Shown: positions 25,238 to 34,664, counted from the stretch's first letter. The stretch: DNA of 64,000 nucleotides from Roseovarius mucosus DSM 17069 (GCF_000768555.3 NZ_KN293991.1:558001-622000), one strand, 5' to 3'. The notes: generated by a model from the sequence alone, not told the origin. Translations and numbers: made by a program.

Positions 25238-26089
25238 CTATCTTTGACACTGAGGGCAATAGAAGCTGGAACGGCCGGCCTGAGTGACGCGGGCGATATG
25301 GCCCTTGCATCCGGCGTTGCGGCAGGGGTCGCCTTCGCGCCCGTAGACGTCGAAACTGTGCTGGAAATAGCCCAACTCCCCGTCAGCCTGTCGAAAATCC
25401 CGCAAAGAGGAGCCGCCGGCGGTAATCGCATCGGTCAAGACTGCGCGGATGATCGGCACTAGGGCAGCGGCACGTTTGCCCGAGAGGGAACCTGCCCGGC
25501 GCAGCGGCGAGATCCGCGCGCGAAAGAGAGCCTCACAGACATAGATATTCCCGAGACCCGCAACGATTCGCTGATCCAGCAGGGCAGATTTGATAGGCGT
25601 GTTGCGGCCTTTGAGAGCGCCCATCAGATAGGGTTCGTTGAACGTATTGCCCAAAGGCTCAGGCCCCAACCGGGCCAAGAGCGGGTGCGCCTCCGCTGTC
25701 TTGGTGGGCAGCAGGTCCATCGCCCCAAAACGCCGCGGATCGTTGAAGGTGATCCGCGCGCCCCCCTCCATATCGAGCACGACATGGTCATGTTTCTCCG
25801 GGGCCGGGTGATCATGCACAAAGCGGCCCAGAGGATCGCCCGACACCAGCATGCGGCCCGACATGCCCAAGTGAATGAGCAGGCTCTCGCCCGATGTCAG
25901 ATCGGCGAGGATGTATTTCGAGCGTCGCCGGAGCGCCGTCACCGTCTGACCTGTCAGACGCACGGCCATGTCGGGGGGGAAGGGCCAGCGCAGATCAGGC
26001 CGGTTGACGGTGGCACGGGCAATGACCTGACCCTCCATCACCGGGGTCAGGCCGCGGCGGACTGTCTCAACCTCGGGCAATTCTGGCAT
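25238..26089 (-). CDS. mutM: Formamidopyrimidine-DNA glycosylase
   Basis: 283 residues. The catalytic N-terminus PELPEVETVRRGL is intact. DNA-binding SKYILADL and the C-terminal zinc finger (CRNAGCKGH ... FYCPQC) are present. MutM excises 8-oxoguanine and FaPy lesions. It is divergent from ubiE across 85 bp. Confidence 0.97.
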   Translation of the reverse strand: MPELPEVETVRRGLTPVMEGQVIARATVNRPDLRWPFPPDMAVRLTGQTVTALRRRSKYILADLTSGESLLIHLGMSGRMLVSGDPLGRFVHDHPAPEKHDHVVLDMEGGARITFNDPRRFGAMDLLPTKTAEAHPLLARLGPEPLGNTFNEPYLMGALKGRNTPIKSALLDQRIVAGLGNIYVCEALFRARISPLRRAGSLSGKRAAALVPIIRAVLTDAITAGGSSLRDFRQADGELGYFQHSFDVYGREGDPCRNAGCKGHIARVTQAGRSSFYCPQCQR

Positions 26090-26118
26090 ATCGGACCTCT
26101 ATCGGCACAAGGGGCGCA

Positions 26119-26146
26119 TTGTAACCCTCTGTCATAGCCCTATAAG
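26119..26146 (+). promoter_or_regulatory. Candidate sigma70-type promoter of ubiE-ubiB
   Basis: TTGTAA and TATAAG separated by 16 bp, 28 bp upstream of the ubiE start. Confidence 0.5.
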
Positions 26147-26174
26147 AAAGGCGAGACACAAGAGCGGCAAGGCC

Positions 26175-26918
26175 ATGAACGAGAAAACCACGCATTTCGG
26201 ATTTCAGGATATCCCCGAGTCGGAGAAGGCCGGGCGCGTGCGCGGCGTTTTTGGCAGCGTGGCCAGCAAATACGACGTCATGAATGACGCCATGTCCCTT
26301 GGAATTCACCGGATCTGGAAGGATGCGATGATGGACTGGCTGGCCCCGCGCGCGGGCCAACGTCTGCTCGATGTGGCGGGGGGCACGGGGGATATTTCCT
26401 TTCGTTTTCTCAAGCGCGCCGGGTATGGCCAAGCCACCGTGCTAGATCTGACAGAGCCGATGCTGGTCGAAGGACGAAAGCGGGCCGAGGCCGAGAGCAT
26501 GGCCGATAGCCTCGATTGGGTGGTGGGCGATGCGATGGCGTTGCCCTTTCCGGATGCAAGTTTCGACGTTTACACCATCAGCTTTGGGATCCGAAACGTG
26601 ACCCGCCCGCAAGAGGCGCTGAACGAGGCGTTTCGTGTGCTCAAACCCGGCGGGCGGCTGATGGTGCTCGAATTCAGCCAGATTCCCAATGATCTGATGC
26701 AAAAGGTCTATGACCTCTACAGTTTCAACATTATCCCGCGGTTGGGGCAGATGATTGCCAATGATCGCGACAGCTACCAGTATCTGGTCGAATCCATCCG
26801 CAAGTTTCCCGATCAGGAGACGTTTCTGGACATGGTCCGCCAAGCCGGGTTTGAACAGGCGAAATACCGCAATCTGAGCATGGGCATCGCCTGTCTGCAT
26901 TCCGGCTGGAAGATCTGA
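26175..26918 (+). CDS. ubiE: Ubiquinone/menaquinone C-methyltransferase UbiE
   Basis: 247 residues. SAM-binding motif I is LLDVAGGTGDISFRFL; UbiE/COQ5 signatures are YDVMNDAMSLGIHRIWKD near the N-terminus and RVLKPGGRLMVLEFSQ. It performs C-methylation in ubiquinone synthesis. It is 3 bp upstream of ubiB. Confidence 0.97.
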   Translation: MNEKTTHFGFQDIPESEKAGRVRGVFGSVASKYDVMNDAMSLGIHRIWKDAMMDWLAPRAGQRLLDVAGGTGDISFRFLKRAGYGQATVLDLTEPMLVEGRKRAEAESMADSLDWVVGDAMALPFPDASFDVYTISFGIRNVTRPQEALNEAFRVLKPGGRLMVLEFSQIPNDLMQKVYDLYSFNIIPRLGQMIANDRDSYQYLVESIRKFPDQETFLDMVRQAGFEQAKYRNLSMGIACLHSGWKI

Positions 26919-26921
26919 GCA

Positions 26922-28460
26922 ATGCGTGGCCCGCACAACATTCTGCGCCTCATTCGTACCGGCGCGACGCTGGAACGCACGGGTGCGATGGGTCTCATCA
27001 TGGATGCTTTCGAAGCCCCGCCTTTGGTGCGCGGCACGATGCGTTTTCTGGCCTGGCCGTTTCAGTGGTTGGGCGACAAGGGCGATCTCGCGACCCCGCC
27101 CGCGCCGCGCGCGCTGACCGCTCTTGGACCTGCTTATATAAAATTCGGCCAAATCCTCAGCACACGCCCCGATTTGGTGGGCGAGGAATTGGCGACGCAT
27201 CTGCGGGTCTTGCAGGACAAGTTACCGCCCTTCTCGGTCGAGGTGGCCAAGCGCAGTATCGCGCAGGAATTGGGCCATCCGGTCGAGGACATCTTTGACG
27301 ATTTCAGCCAGCCAGTTGCCGCCGCCTCGATCGCACAGGTTCACAAGGCGCGGCTACGTGGAACCGGCGAGGAGGTGGCCGTCAAGGTCTTGCGTCCGGG
27401 GATCGAGCGGGCTTTTCGCCGCGACATTGACGCCTTTTATTTCGCCGCGCGCATGGTCGAGCTTTTGGCCCCCGGCGCACGACGCCTCCGCCCGACAGAT
27501 GTGATTTCCCATTTCGAGGGCGTCGTAATGGGCGAACTCGATCTGCGGCTTGAAGCGGCCTCGGCCTCGGAATTCGCGGCCAATACCGCCAAGGATGCCG
27601 GTTTTCAGTTGCCAACGGTGCAATGGCCTCTTTCTTCGCGGCGAGTGATGACCATGTCTTGGGCCGATGGTTTGCCGCTTGGGGACAATGCCGCGCTGGA
27701 TGCCGCAGGACATGATCGCGCCGAATTGGGCGAACGGGTGTTGCAGCTTTTCCTCAGCCATGCTCTGCGCGATGGGTATTTTCACGCCGACATGCATCAG
27801 GGCAATCTCAAGGTTTCCGGGAATGGCGATATCATTGCCTATGATTTCGGTATCATGGGGCATATCGACGAATACACCCGCCGCGTCTATGCCGAGATCC
27901 TTTACGGTTTCATAAGGCGCGATTACCGACGTGTTGCCGAAGTGCATTTTGAGGCGGGCTATGTGCCTGCGGATCGCGATGTCGATGCCTTTGCCCGTGC
28001 GCTACGCGCTGTGGGAGAGCCAATCTTTGGCATGGATGCCAGCAAGATTTCCATGGGCAGCCTGCTCAGTTATCTCTTTGAGGTCACAGAGCGGTTCGGC
28101 ATGGAAACACGCACCGAACTGATCCTGCTGCAGCGCACCATGGTCGTAGTCGAAGGTGTGGCGCGCAGCCTCAATCCGCAGATCAATATCTGGCAGGTCG
28201 CGAAGCCCGTGGTCGAGGATTACATCAAGCAGACCATTGGCCCCCGCGCTGCCTTGCGCGATCTGGGGCGCACGGCCATGGTGCTGTCGCGCTATGGTCC
28301 ACGTCTGCCGGGACTGGTTGAAGCGGCGCTCATCCGGCAAACCGCAGCGCCGGTGCCGGTCAAGCGGGCGGTTTGGCCAGAGCGCGCGCTATGGACGGGG
28401 CTTGGGGCGCTGGTCGGGGCGGTTGGTGCGGGGCTCGCGGCATTTCTGGTTGGAATGTGA
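26922..28460 (+). CDS. ubiB: Ubiquinone biosynthesis kinase-like protein UbiB
   Basis: 512 residues. Hallmarks of the UbiB/ADCK atypical kinase family: the KxGQ motif (Lys74 in AYIKFGQILSTRPD), an Ala-rich loop AAASIAQVHKA at about 133-143, ATP-site Lys155 in VAVKVLRPG, HADMHQGNLKV (catalytic loop) and YDFGIMG. Two C-terminal hydrophobic segments are expected for membrane anchoring (GLGALVGAVGAGLAAFLVG). It supports coenzyme Q synthesis and likely forms an operon with ubiE. Confidence 0.96.
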   Translation: MRGPHNILRLIRTGATLERTGAMGLIMDAFEAPPLVRGTMRFLAWPFQWLGDKGDLATPPAPRALTALGPAYIKFGQILSTRPDLVGEELATHLRVLQDKLPPFSVEVAKRSIAQELGHPVEDIFDDFSQPVAAASIAQVHKARLRGTGEEVAVKVLRPGIERAFRRDIDAFYFAARMVELLAPGARRLRPTDVISHFEGVVMGELDLRLEAASASEFAANTAKDAGFQLPTVQWPLSSRRVMTMSWADGLPLGDNAALDAAGHDRAELGERVLQLFLSHALRDGYFHADMHQGNLKVSGNGDIIAYDFGIMGHIDEYTRRVYAEILYGFIRRDYRRVAEVHFEAGYVPADRDVDAFARALRAVGEPIFGMDASKISMGSLLSYLFEVTERFGMETRTELILLQRTMVVVEGVARSLNPQINIWQVAKPVVEDYIKQTIGPRAALRDLGRTAMVLSRYGPRLPGLVEAALIRQTAAPVPVKRAVWPERALWTGLGALVGAVGAGLAAFLVGM

Positions 28461-28583
28461 CGGATTCTTGCGCACGACAGCGGCAATCACGCCGTCAGCG
28501 GAAACTCACGTTGCCGTGTCGCGCTGTGATCGTTATGGTCGCCCGGGAGAAGTTGCAAGGCGCTCGAAACCGGTGAACAGTCG

Positions 28584-30704
28584 ATGACAATCAGATTGCG
28601 AAACATCTTGGGCGCGGTGGCCATTCTGACGGGGGCCACTGGCGCATCCGCAAACGATCTGGTCACGACTATCACGAACAATTACGGCACGCCGGGCGGT
28701 CTAATCGACATGCCGACCGCTGAAATGGCTCCGGATGCGCAATTGTCGACGACCGTTGCCTATTTCGACGGGTTCAGCAAAACGACCCTCAGTTTTCAGG
28801 TTGCCCCCTGGCTTACAGGCAGTTTTCGATATTCCGGCACCCGGGATCTGACGCCTCAGTTCGATACTTTCTATGATCGCAGCTTTGACTTGCGGTTTCG
28901 ACTGTTCAAGGAAACCGAATATTCACCGGCCATCGCGGTGGGCCTTCAGGACTTTCTCGGCACAGGGGTGCTCGGTGCGGAATACATCGTTGCCACGAAA
29001 TCTGTCGGCAGCCGTCTGAGAGTGACAGCGGGTCTGGGATGGGGACGTTTAGGATCCAACAATGCGATTGGCGGCTTCGGCACCAGAACTCCCTTCAATT
29101 TCGCAGGGGTGGGCACCGGCGGCGATGTCAGCATTTCCAACTGGTTCAAAGGCGACATCGGCCTTTTTGGTGGTTTCAGCTATGACGTCACGGACAAGTT
29201 GGCGTTCGCGCTCGAATATTCATCCGACAGTTACGACACCGAGCGTCGTGCCGGAATCTTTGAGCAGAGCACGGCGGTTAACGCCAGCCTGACCTACAAG
29301 TTGGCGCAAGATGCCAATGTCCGGGCTTATGTACTGCATGGCGAAGAGATCGGCGTGAACTTCACGATCGGGATCAACCCACGTGGCATGCCCATACCGG
29401 GCGGTCTCGAGGCTGCGCCGCTGCCGGTTGCGGTGCGCGATCCCGACGCCGCCCGCGATCTTGGGTGGGCGGACCAGCCAGCCGCGCGCGCACAGGTTGC
29501 AAAATCGCTCGACGAAACGCTGGCTCTGGATGAGATTGACCTGATCCGCCTTCGGCTCGAAGGGCGTGCAGCCTATGTCGGCATCCAGAACGAGACTTAC
29601 GACCGTACATCTCAGGCGCTTGGCCGAACCGTACGTGCCATGACCCGCGCGCTGCCTGCCTCGATCGAGGATTTCCACGTCACGCTCTACGCCAAGGGTA
29701 TCCCGGCAAGCACGGTCAGTTTCAGCCGAACTGACATTGAGCGTCTGGAACATAAGGCCTCGGATGAGGCGTTGGCGGCGGCAACCTTTCGTGACAGCCT
29801 GCGCTTTGGAAATCTTCCCGAGCCCCTGCCGGGCAAATTCCCACGCTACGGATGGAGCATTTATCCCTTCACACGGGTCAGCCTCTTTGATCCCGACGAA
29901 CCACTGCGCTTTGACGTAGCATTGCGTGTGCAGGGGCAGGCGGAATTGGGGCGGGGCTGGATGGCTCGGGCGGCAACCTCGGTCAAGCTGTTCGGTAATC
30001 TGGATCAATCCAACCGTTTCAGCAATTCGCGCATTCCGCGCGTGCGCTCGGATGCCGCGAGATATGCACAATCCGATGCGCCGCGTGTCGACTGGCTGAC
30101 ACTCAGCAAGTATCAGCGACTTGCGCCGGATTACTACGGGCGGATTACTTTGGGATATCTGGAGCAGATGTATGCCGGCGTCTCGACAGAGGTGCTCTGG
30201 CGACCCGTGGATAGCCGCATCGCCATTGGCGCAGAACTAAACTATGTCCGCCCGCGCGATTTCGATGGCGATTTCGGGCTGCGCGATAGCAACACGCTCA
30301 GCGGAACCATCCCGGATTTCAACGGGCATGCTTCGGTCTATTACGATTTCGGCGGGGGCTATCATGCGCAGGTTGACGCGGGTCGCTATCTGGCTGGGGA
30401 TTGGGGCGTGACCATCGGTTTTGACCGAGAGTTCGCCAACGGCTGGAAGGTTGGGGCCTTTGCAACCAAGACCGACGTCTCGGCGCAGGATTTCGGCGAA
30501 GGGTCCTTTGACAAGGGCATCCGCATCACTGCCCCGATTTCATGGCTGTTCGGCAAGCCCACGCAGCAAGCGCCAACCGCGGTGATCCGCCCACTGACCC
30601 GCGACGGGGGCGCGCGCGTCAATGTGACGGGCCGGCTGTATGAAACCATTCGCAATTCGCACGAGCGCGACACCGTGGCAAGCTGGGGGAAATTCTGGAG
30701 ATGA
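28584..30704 (+). CDS. YjbH-family outer-membrane beta-barrel protein of exopolysaccharide export
   Basis: 706 residues with a signal peptide (LGAVAILTGATGASA). The N-terminal half shows the YjbH/GfcD pattern NNYGTPGGLIDMPTAEMAPD, then alternating beta strands (LSTTVAYFDGFSKTTLSFQV; GLQDFLGTGVLGAEYIVATK). The C-terminal barrel ends FDKGIRITAPISWLFG. Proteins of this family act with YjbE/F/G in capsule or EPS secretion. It overlaps the yjbF-like gene by 4 nt (ATGA). The usual other partners are not in the window. Confidence 0.88.
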   Translation: MTIRLRNILGAVAILTGATGASANDLVTTITNNYGTPGGLIDMPTAEMAPDAQLSTTVAYFDGFSKTTLSFQVAPWLTGSFRYSGTRDLTPQFDTFYDRSFDLRFRLFKETEYSPAIAVGLQDFLGTGVLGAEYIVATKSVGSRLRVTAGLGWGRLGSNNAIGGFGTRTPFNFAGVGTGGDVSISNWFKGDIGLFGGFSYDVTDKLAFALEYSSDSYDTERRAGIFEQSTAVNASLTYKLAQDANVRAYVLHGEEIGVNFTIGINPRGMPIPGGLEAAPLPVAVRDPDAARDLGWADQPAARAQVAKSLDETLALDEIDLIRLRLEGRAAYVGIQNETYDRTSQALGRTVRAMTRALPASIEDFHVTLYAKGIPASTVSFSRTDIERLEHKASDEALAAATFRDSLRFGNLPEPLPGKFPRYGWSIYPFTRVSLFDPDEPLRFDVALRVQGQAELGRGWMARAATSVKLFGNLDQSNRFSNSRIPRVRSDAARYAQSDAPRVDWLTLSKYQRLAPDYYGRITLGYLEQMYAGVSTEVLWRPVDSRIAIGAELNYVRPRDFDGDFGLRDSNTLSGTIPDFNGHASVYYDFGGGYHAQVDAGRYLAGDWGVTIGFDREFANGWKVGAFATKTDVSAQDFGEGSFDKGIRITAPISWLFGKPTQQAPTAVIRPLTRDGGARVNVTGRLYETIRNSHERDTVASWGKFWR

Positions 30705-31384
30705 TCGCTGCGTCCCTGCCTCGGCTGAGCCTTCTGGTTTGCGCCATGATTCTGGCCGCCTGTTCGAACCAGCGCAGTTCGGAGAATGTTTTTACCGTCA
30801 CCAAGAGAGTGATCGAACAACGCCGGGTCAAGCCTGTGGCCCCTGATCCGCAAGTCGTGCAAGCGGTAGCGATCGACGCACTCGCCAAGACGACAGGCCC
30901 TGTGCTCCTCTACCAATTGGAGGATCGCAAGGCCGTCGCCATCCTTCGACCGATTGCCCAAAATGGCGCTTATCAGACCTGGGCCGCCTATGGCAGTTCC
31001 GAGCGGCTGAGTGCCACCACATTGAACGGTGTGCTGGTCTCGACACGCGGCCTTGGAAATGACCTGATGTCGTCCCGGGTAGAACCGCTTCTCGAGGTCG
31101 TCGCGCGTCGCGAGGATGGGGTAGCCACGATCCAGCAACGCTATCTGGATGGTGAAAACCAGATTGTGAACCTGAAATCCGACTGCAAAATCACGCGTGG
31201 CGAGACCGAAATGCTGGCCAGTGTCAGTGGATCAGTTCCAGCGGTGCGGATGACGGCGGAATGCTGGCAGGCCGATCGCAGCGTCGAGAATTCCTATCTG
31301 GTCGATGCAAATGGCGCAGTGGTACAATCCCGCCATTGGGCGGGGCCGACCATGGGCTATAGCACCATTCAGCGCCTGCGCTGA
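30701..31384 (+). CDS. YjbF-family lipoprotein (GfcB-like)
   Basis: 227 residues. The signal peptide ends in a lipobox (MILAAC, Cys24). The mature part contains the YjbF-type sequence VLLYQLEDRKAVAILRPIAQ, LSATTLNGVLVSTRGLGNDL and the paired Cys residues Cys168 and Cys191 region (KSDCKITRG, TAECWQADRS). It pairs with the YjbH-like barrel in EPS export. Translationally coupled to it. Both lie on a separate strip of sequence with no polysaccharide synthesis genes. Confidence 0.85.
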   Translation: MIAASLPRLSLLVCAMILAACSNQRSSENVFTVTKRVIEQRRVKPVAPDPQVVQAVAIDALAKTTGPVLLYQLEDRKAVAILRPIAQNGAYQTWAAYGSSERLSATTLNGVLVSTRGLGNDLMSSRVEPLLEVVARREDGVATIQQRYLDGENQIVNLKSDCKITRGETEMLASVSGSVPAVRMTAECWQADRSVENSYLVDANGAVVQSRHWAGPTMGYSTIQRLR

Positions 31385-31388
31385 CCGA

Positions 31389-31871
31389 TCAGAGCGCGCT
31401 ATCTGCGGACTTGGCTGCATTGGGATTTATGAAATATTCGTCATCCGTCGGCAGCGCCCGTCGCCCCGCCAGATAATCGAGCGTGGTTTCGCAGCGCGAC
31501 CCGCCAAAAAAGCGTGCGAGCACATGATCAAAAATTTCCGGGCCGCCTGCTTCGGCAAAGAGTGTCGCGCAAGACTGGAGCTTGAGCGCGTCGATTGGAC
31601 CCAAAACCTTTTCGGCAGAAATATCCTCAAGGGCCACCATCGCCGCGCAGGTTTCAATCAGCCGCGGCCCTAAAACGGGATGCGCCAAGTAGGCGCGCGC
31701 ATGATCCAGATCGTCAATGGCAAAGGATTTCGCGAACTCAGAGCGCCCCAACCCCTTGACCTGGGGTAACGTGAACCAGGCCCAGTGATGCCTCTTTTCC
31801 CGATTCCGAATCTCGGTCAGAGGCAGCGGCCAGATCCGGTCCTGTGCCGATACGAAACGCTCCAAATTCAT
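31389..31871 (-). CDS. DUF1810 family protein
   Basis: 160 residues. The sequence MNLERFVSAQDRIWPLPLTE, HHWAWFTLPQVKGLGRSEFA and DHARAYLAHPVLGPRLIETC is characteristic of DUF1810 (COG5579), a cytosolic family of unknown function. No signal or membrane segment. It is convergent with yjbF-like, stops 4 bp apart, and divergent from a small unknown gene at 31931. Confidence 0.88.
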   Translation of the reverse strand: MNLERFVSAQDRIWPLPLTEIRNREKRHHWAWFTLPQVKGLGRSEFAKSFAIDDLDHARAYLAHPVLGPRLIETCAAMVALEDISAEKVLGPIDALKLQSCATLFAEAGGPEIFDHVLARFFGGSRCETTLDYLAGRRALPTDDEYFINPNAAKSADSAL

Positions 31872-31930
31872 GGCGTCACCTTTTGTTGGTTAATACTGGA
31901 TCATGTCAAAATACCTGTAAGGTTTAACCC

Positions 31931-32389
31931 ATGTTCGCGCGCGCAATCCAGCGCAATCTCATACCCCGCAACCGCGCCACCGTCGATATTCCGGTGATCC
32001 GGCAAGAGGTGGCGGCCCTTGGCATGAGCTATGGCTATCGCCATCTGAGCCATGCGCAGGTCACCCCCCTACACGGCGTCGCGTTCAGGAATTGCGGCGA
32101 CGCCACTTACGTCTGTGTGAATGTTACAGCGCTGCATCAGGATTCGAGTGCTCGCTACGTGTTTGAACCTAGTTGGATCAATCTGCAAATCGTCGCGGGC
32201 GCTGCCACGCAGGATTTTATAACAACCAGTGCCAATGAGTTTCTCTTGGCCCTTGTGCCTTATACTCATGGGAGAATCCGCTTTGTAGCTGAGGCCACAA
32301 CACCTGATGAGGCGCGCCTTTTGGGCAATGATCCCGGCGCGCCTTTTTTGTCATGGAGCGACGGACAAGGGATTATGCGCGGGCCGTGA
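31931..32389 (+). CDS. Small protein of unknown function
   Basis: 152 residues from the ATG at 31931, with only a weak ribosome site (TAAGG) upstream. No signal peptide, membrane helix or recognised motif. Notable segments: MSYGYRHLSHAQVTPLHGVA, ATYVCVNVTALHQDSSARYV, and VPYTHGRIRFVAEATTPDEA, giving a mixed alpha/beta impression. The reading frame is open with codon use like its neighbours, and an antisense frame here is shorter. It may be a lineage-specific cytosolic protein; I cannot assign a role. Confidence 0.55.
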   Translation: MFARAIQRNLIPRNRATVDIPVIRQEVAALGMSYGYRHLSHAQVTPLHGVAFRNCGDATYVCVNVTALHQDSSARYVFEPSWINLQIVAGAATQDFITTSANEFLLALVPYTHGRIRFVAEATTPDEARLLGNDPGAPFLSWSDGQGIMRGP

Positions 32390-32533
32390 CGCTTGCGCGC
32401 CCCTGATATGCGCCGGCAAAGCGGTTCGTGAGCCCATTGGGCACCGCCCCTGATCCAAGGCGGCGATGGTCATGGACGGGTCCGCTTGCTTGGGCTATCA
32501 GGCGGGCAATGCAGACTACTCAAGAGGCGCATC

Positions 32534-33880
32534 ATGTCCGGCCACGGCACCCCTATCCCCATGACCTCTCACCGCTCCGGGCCGCTGTCCGGTGTCGCCG
32601 ATGTGCCGGGGGACAAGTCGATCTCGCACCGCTCGCTGATCTTGGGTGCGCTCAGCGTGGGCGAAACCGTTATCACCGGGCTTCTCGAAGGCGAAGACGT
32701 GCTTGATACGGCCAAGGCGATGCGGGCCTTCGGAGCAGAGGTGACGCGCGACGCGGCGGGCGTATGGCATGTGCATGGCGTGGGTGTGGGTGGCTTTGCA
32801 GAGCCCGACCACGTCATTGATTGCGGCAATTCAGGCACGGGCGTGCGGCTGATCATGGGGGCAATGGCCACCTCGCCGATCACGGCTACCTTTACCGGCG
32901 ACGCCAGTCTGAACAAGCGCCCGATGGCGCGGGTCACAGACCCCTTGGCCCTTTTCGGGACACAGTCGGTCGGGCGCGCAGGCGGGCGGCTTCCCATGAC
33001 CATCGTGGGTGCGGCCGAGCCTGTTCCAGTGCGCTACGTCGTGCCTGTGCCCTCGGCGCAGGTCAAGAGCGCGGTACTTTTGGCGGGTCTCAATGCTCCG
33101 GGGCAAACCGTTGTGATCGAACGTGAGGCGACGCGCGATCACACCGAACGTATGCTGGCCGGGTTCGGGGCAGAAATCACCACCGAAGAAACCGAAGAGG
33201 GTCGTGTCATCACCCTCACCGGTCAGCCGGAGTTGCGGCCCCAGACCATCGTGGTGCCGCGCGATCCGTCTTCGGCGGCCTTTCCTGTCTGTGCCGCCCT
33301 GATCGTCCCCGGTTCGGATGTTCTGGTGCCGAATATCGGGCTTAACCCGACACGCGCGGGGCTCTTTACCACGCTGCGCGAGATGGGGGCCGACCTCAGC
33401 TACGAGAACCTGCGCGAAGAAGGTGGCGAGCCTGTCGCCGACCTGCGTGCGCGCTTTTCGCCGGACCTCAAAGGTGTCGCGGTGCCACCCGAACGCGCGG
33501 CCAGCATGATCGACGAATATCCTGTCCTCTCGGTGGTGGCGGCCTTTGCCAGTGGCGAGACGGTGATGCGCGGCGTCAAGGAATTGCGCGTCAAGGAAAG
33601 CGACCGGATCGAGGCCATGGCCGCCGGATTGCGCGCGGGCGGTGTCGAGGTCGAGGATGGACCGGATTGGTGGATCGTGCGCGGGCGTGGTCATGGCAAT
33701 GTGCCCGGCGGCCAGACCTGTGCCAGCCATCTTGATCACCGGATTGCCATGTCTTTCCTCGTGATGGGCATGGCCAGTAATTCGCCGGTTCAGGTTGATG
33801 ATGCCAGTCCAATTGCCACCTCCTTTCCGATTTTCGAGGCGCTGATGGCGCAACTTGGCGCGGAGATACGGCGTGACTGA
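32534..33880 (+). CDS. aroA: 3-phosphoshikimate 1-carboxyvinyltransferase (EPSP synthase), class II-like
   Basis: 448 residues from the ATG at 32534 with AGAGGCG upstream; earlier in-frame codons to 32486 are unlikely. It catalyses the sixth step of the shikimate pathway. PEP/S3P-site motifs are VPGDKSISHRS (Lys28), DCGNSGTGVRL at 97-105, GDASLNKRPMARV and KELRVKESDRIEAMA. Several segments match the class II group represented by Agrobacterium CP4, for example AQVKSAVLLAGLN and LDHRIAMSFLVMG. The position corresponding to CP4 Ala100 is Gly101 here. Confidence 0.96.
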   Translation: MSGHGTPIPMTSHRSGPLSGVADVPGDKSISHRSLILGALSVGETVITGLLEGEDVLDTAKAMRAFGAEVTRDAAGVWHVHGVGVGGFAEPDHVIDCGNSGTGVRLIMGAMATSPITATFTGDASLNKRPMARVTDPLALFGTQSVGRAGGRLPMTIVGAAEPVPVRYVVPVPSAQVKSAVLLAGLNAPGQTVVIEREATRDHTERMLAGFGAEITTEETEEGRVITLTGQPELRPQTIVVPRDPSSAAFPVCAALIVPGSDVLVPNIGLNPTRAGLFTTLREMGADLSYENLREEGGEPVADLRARFSPDLKGVAVPPERAASMIDEYPVLSVVAAFASGETVMRGVKELRVKESDRIEAMAAGLRAGGVEVEDGPDWWIVRGRGHGNVPGGQTCASHLDHRIAMSFLVMGMASNSPVQVDDASPIATSFPIFEALMAQLGAEIRRD

Positions 33881-33915
33881 AATGCGAGCGCTCGGTCGAT
33901 CGCGGGTCATGCAAA

Positions 33916-33935
33916 TGCACGTGATCTGCACGTGA
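33916..33935. repeat. Direct repeat with two CACGTG palindromes
   Basis: TGCACGTGA occurs twice, at 33916-33924 and 33927-33935, 11 bp apart. The palindromic cores CACGTG thus lie about one helical turn apart, 42 bp before the next start codon. This is a typical arrangement for a tandem operator; no regulator is identified. Confidence 0.45.
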
Positions 33936-33977
33936 GTCCCATTGTGCGCGCGAAGGCGCTGGGCCTAGACTCGCCCT

Positions 33978-34664
33978 ATGGATGACTTCACCCGCCCTGC
34001 CACGCCTCCCGTGCCGCCTCCTGTGAAAACCGGCTTGTTGCGTACGGTGGTTCGCTTGGCTGCTTTGGCAGTTTTGGCCTTTGCCTTGCACCTCTTGTTT
34101 GCGTGGGCCGAAGGCTACATCCTTGAAAATGAACAGGGCTGGACGATGCCAGGGTTCCTCGTGGTGGCCTTGCTGATCTATGCCGTTCTTATCGCTATCC
34201 CGTTTGTGCCGGGGATCGAAATCGGGTTGATGGTGTTGGCCGCGGGCGGGGGCGATATCGCGCCCTTTGTCTGGCTGGCCACAGCCTCTGGCTTGACGAT
34301 GGCCTATATGGTTGGGTGCAAAGTGCCCTATCGCTGGCTACACCGTATTTTGCTCGATCTTCATCTGACGCGTGCCTGCCGCATGTTGGAAGAGTTTGAG
34401 ACCCTGTCGCCGCCAGAGCGTGCCGGGTTTATCGCGGCGCAATTGCCGGGGCGCTATCTCGACTGGATTGTCCATTATCGCTACTTGCACCTTGCGGTGC
34501 TGATCAATGTTCCGGGAAATTCGATCATTGGCGGTGGTGGTGGCATTGCCTTTGTCTCAGGCCTTTCCGGCGTTTTTCGCGCGCCTCTGGCGGTCCTGAC
34601 GCTCTTTGCGGCGACGGCCCCGGTGCCGCTGACGATCTGGCTTTTTGGCTGGTCGCTGACCTGA
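33978..34664 (+). CDS. Integral membrane protein, distantly DedA/TVP38-like
   Basis: 228 residues with five to six hydrophobic segments (LAALAVLAFALHLLFAWAEG; FLVVALLIYAVLIAIPFVPG; VWLATASGLTMAYMVGCKV; PLAVLTLFAATAPVPLTIWL). The IPFVPGIEIGLMVLAAGGG stretch and a Gly-rich re-entrant-like NSIIGGGGGIAF resemble the SNARE-associated/VTT (DedA, TVP38) arrangement, but the classical motif is not clear. Substrate and function unknown. It lies alone between aroA and the ASKHA-type gene. Confidence 0.65.
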   Translation: MDDFTRPATPPVPPPVKTGLLRTVVRLAALAVLAFALHLLFAWAEGYILENEQGWTMPGFLVVALLIYAVLIAIPFVPGIEIGLMVLAAGGGDIAPFVWLATASGLTMAYMVGCKVPYRWLHRILLDLHLTRACRMLEEFETLSPPERAGFIAAQLPGRYLDWIVHYRYLHLAVLINVPGNSIIGGGGGIAFVSGLSGVFRAPLAVLTLFAATAPVPLTIWLFGWSLT

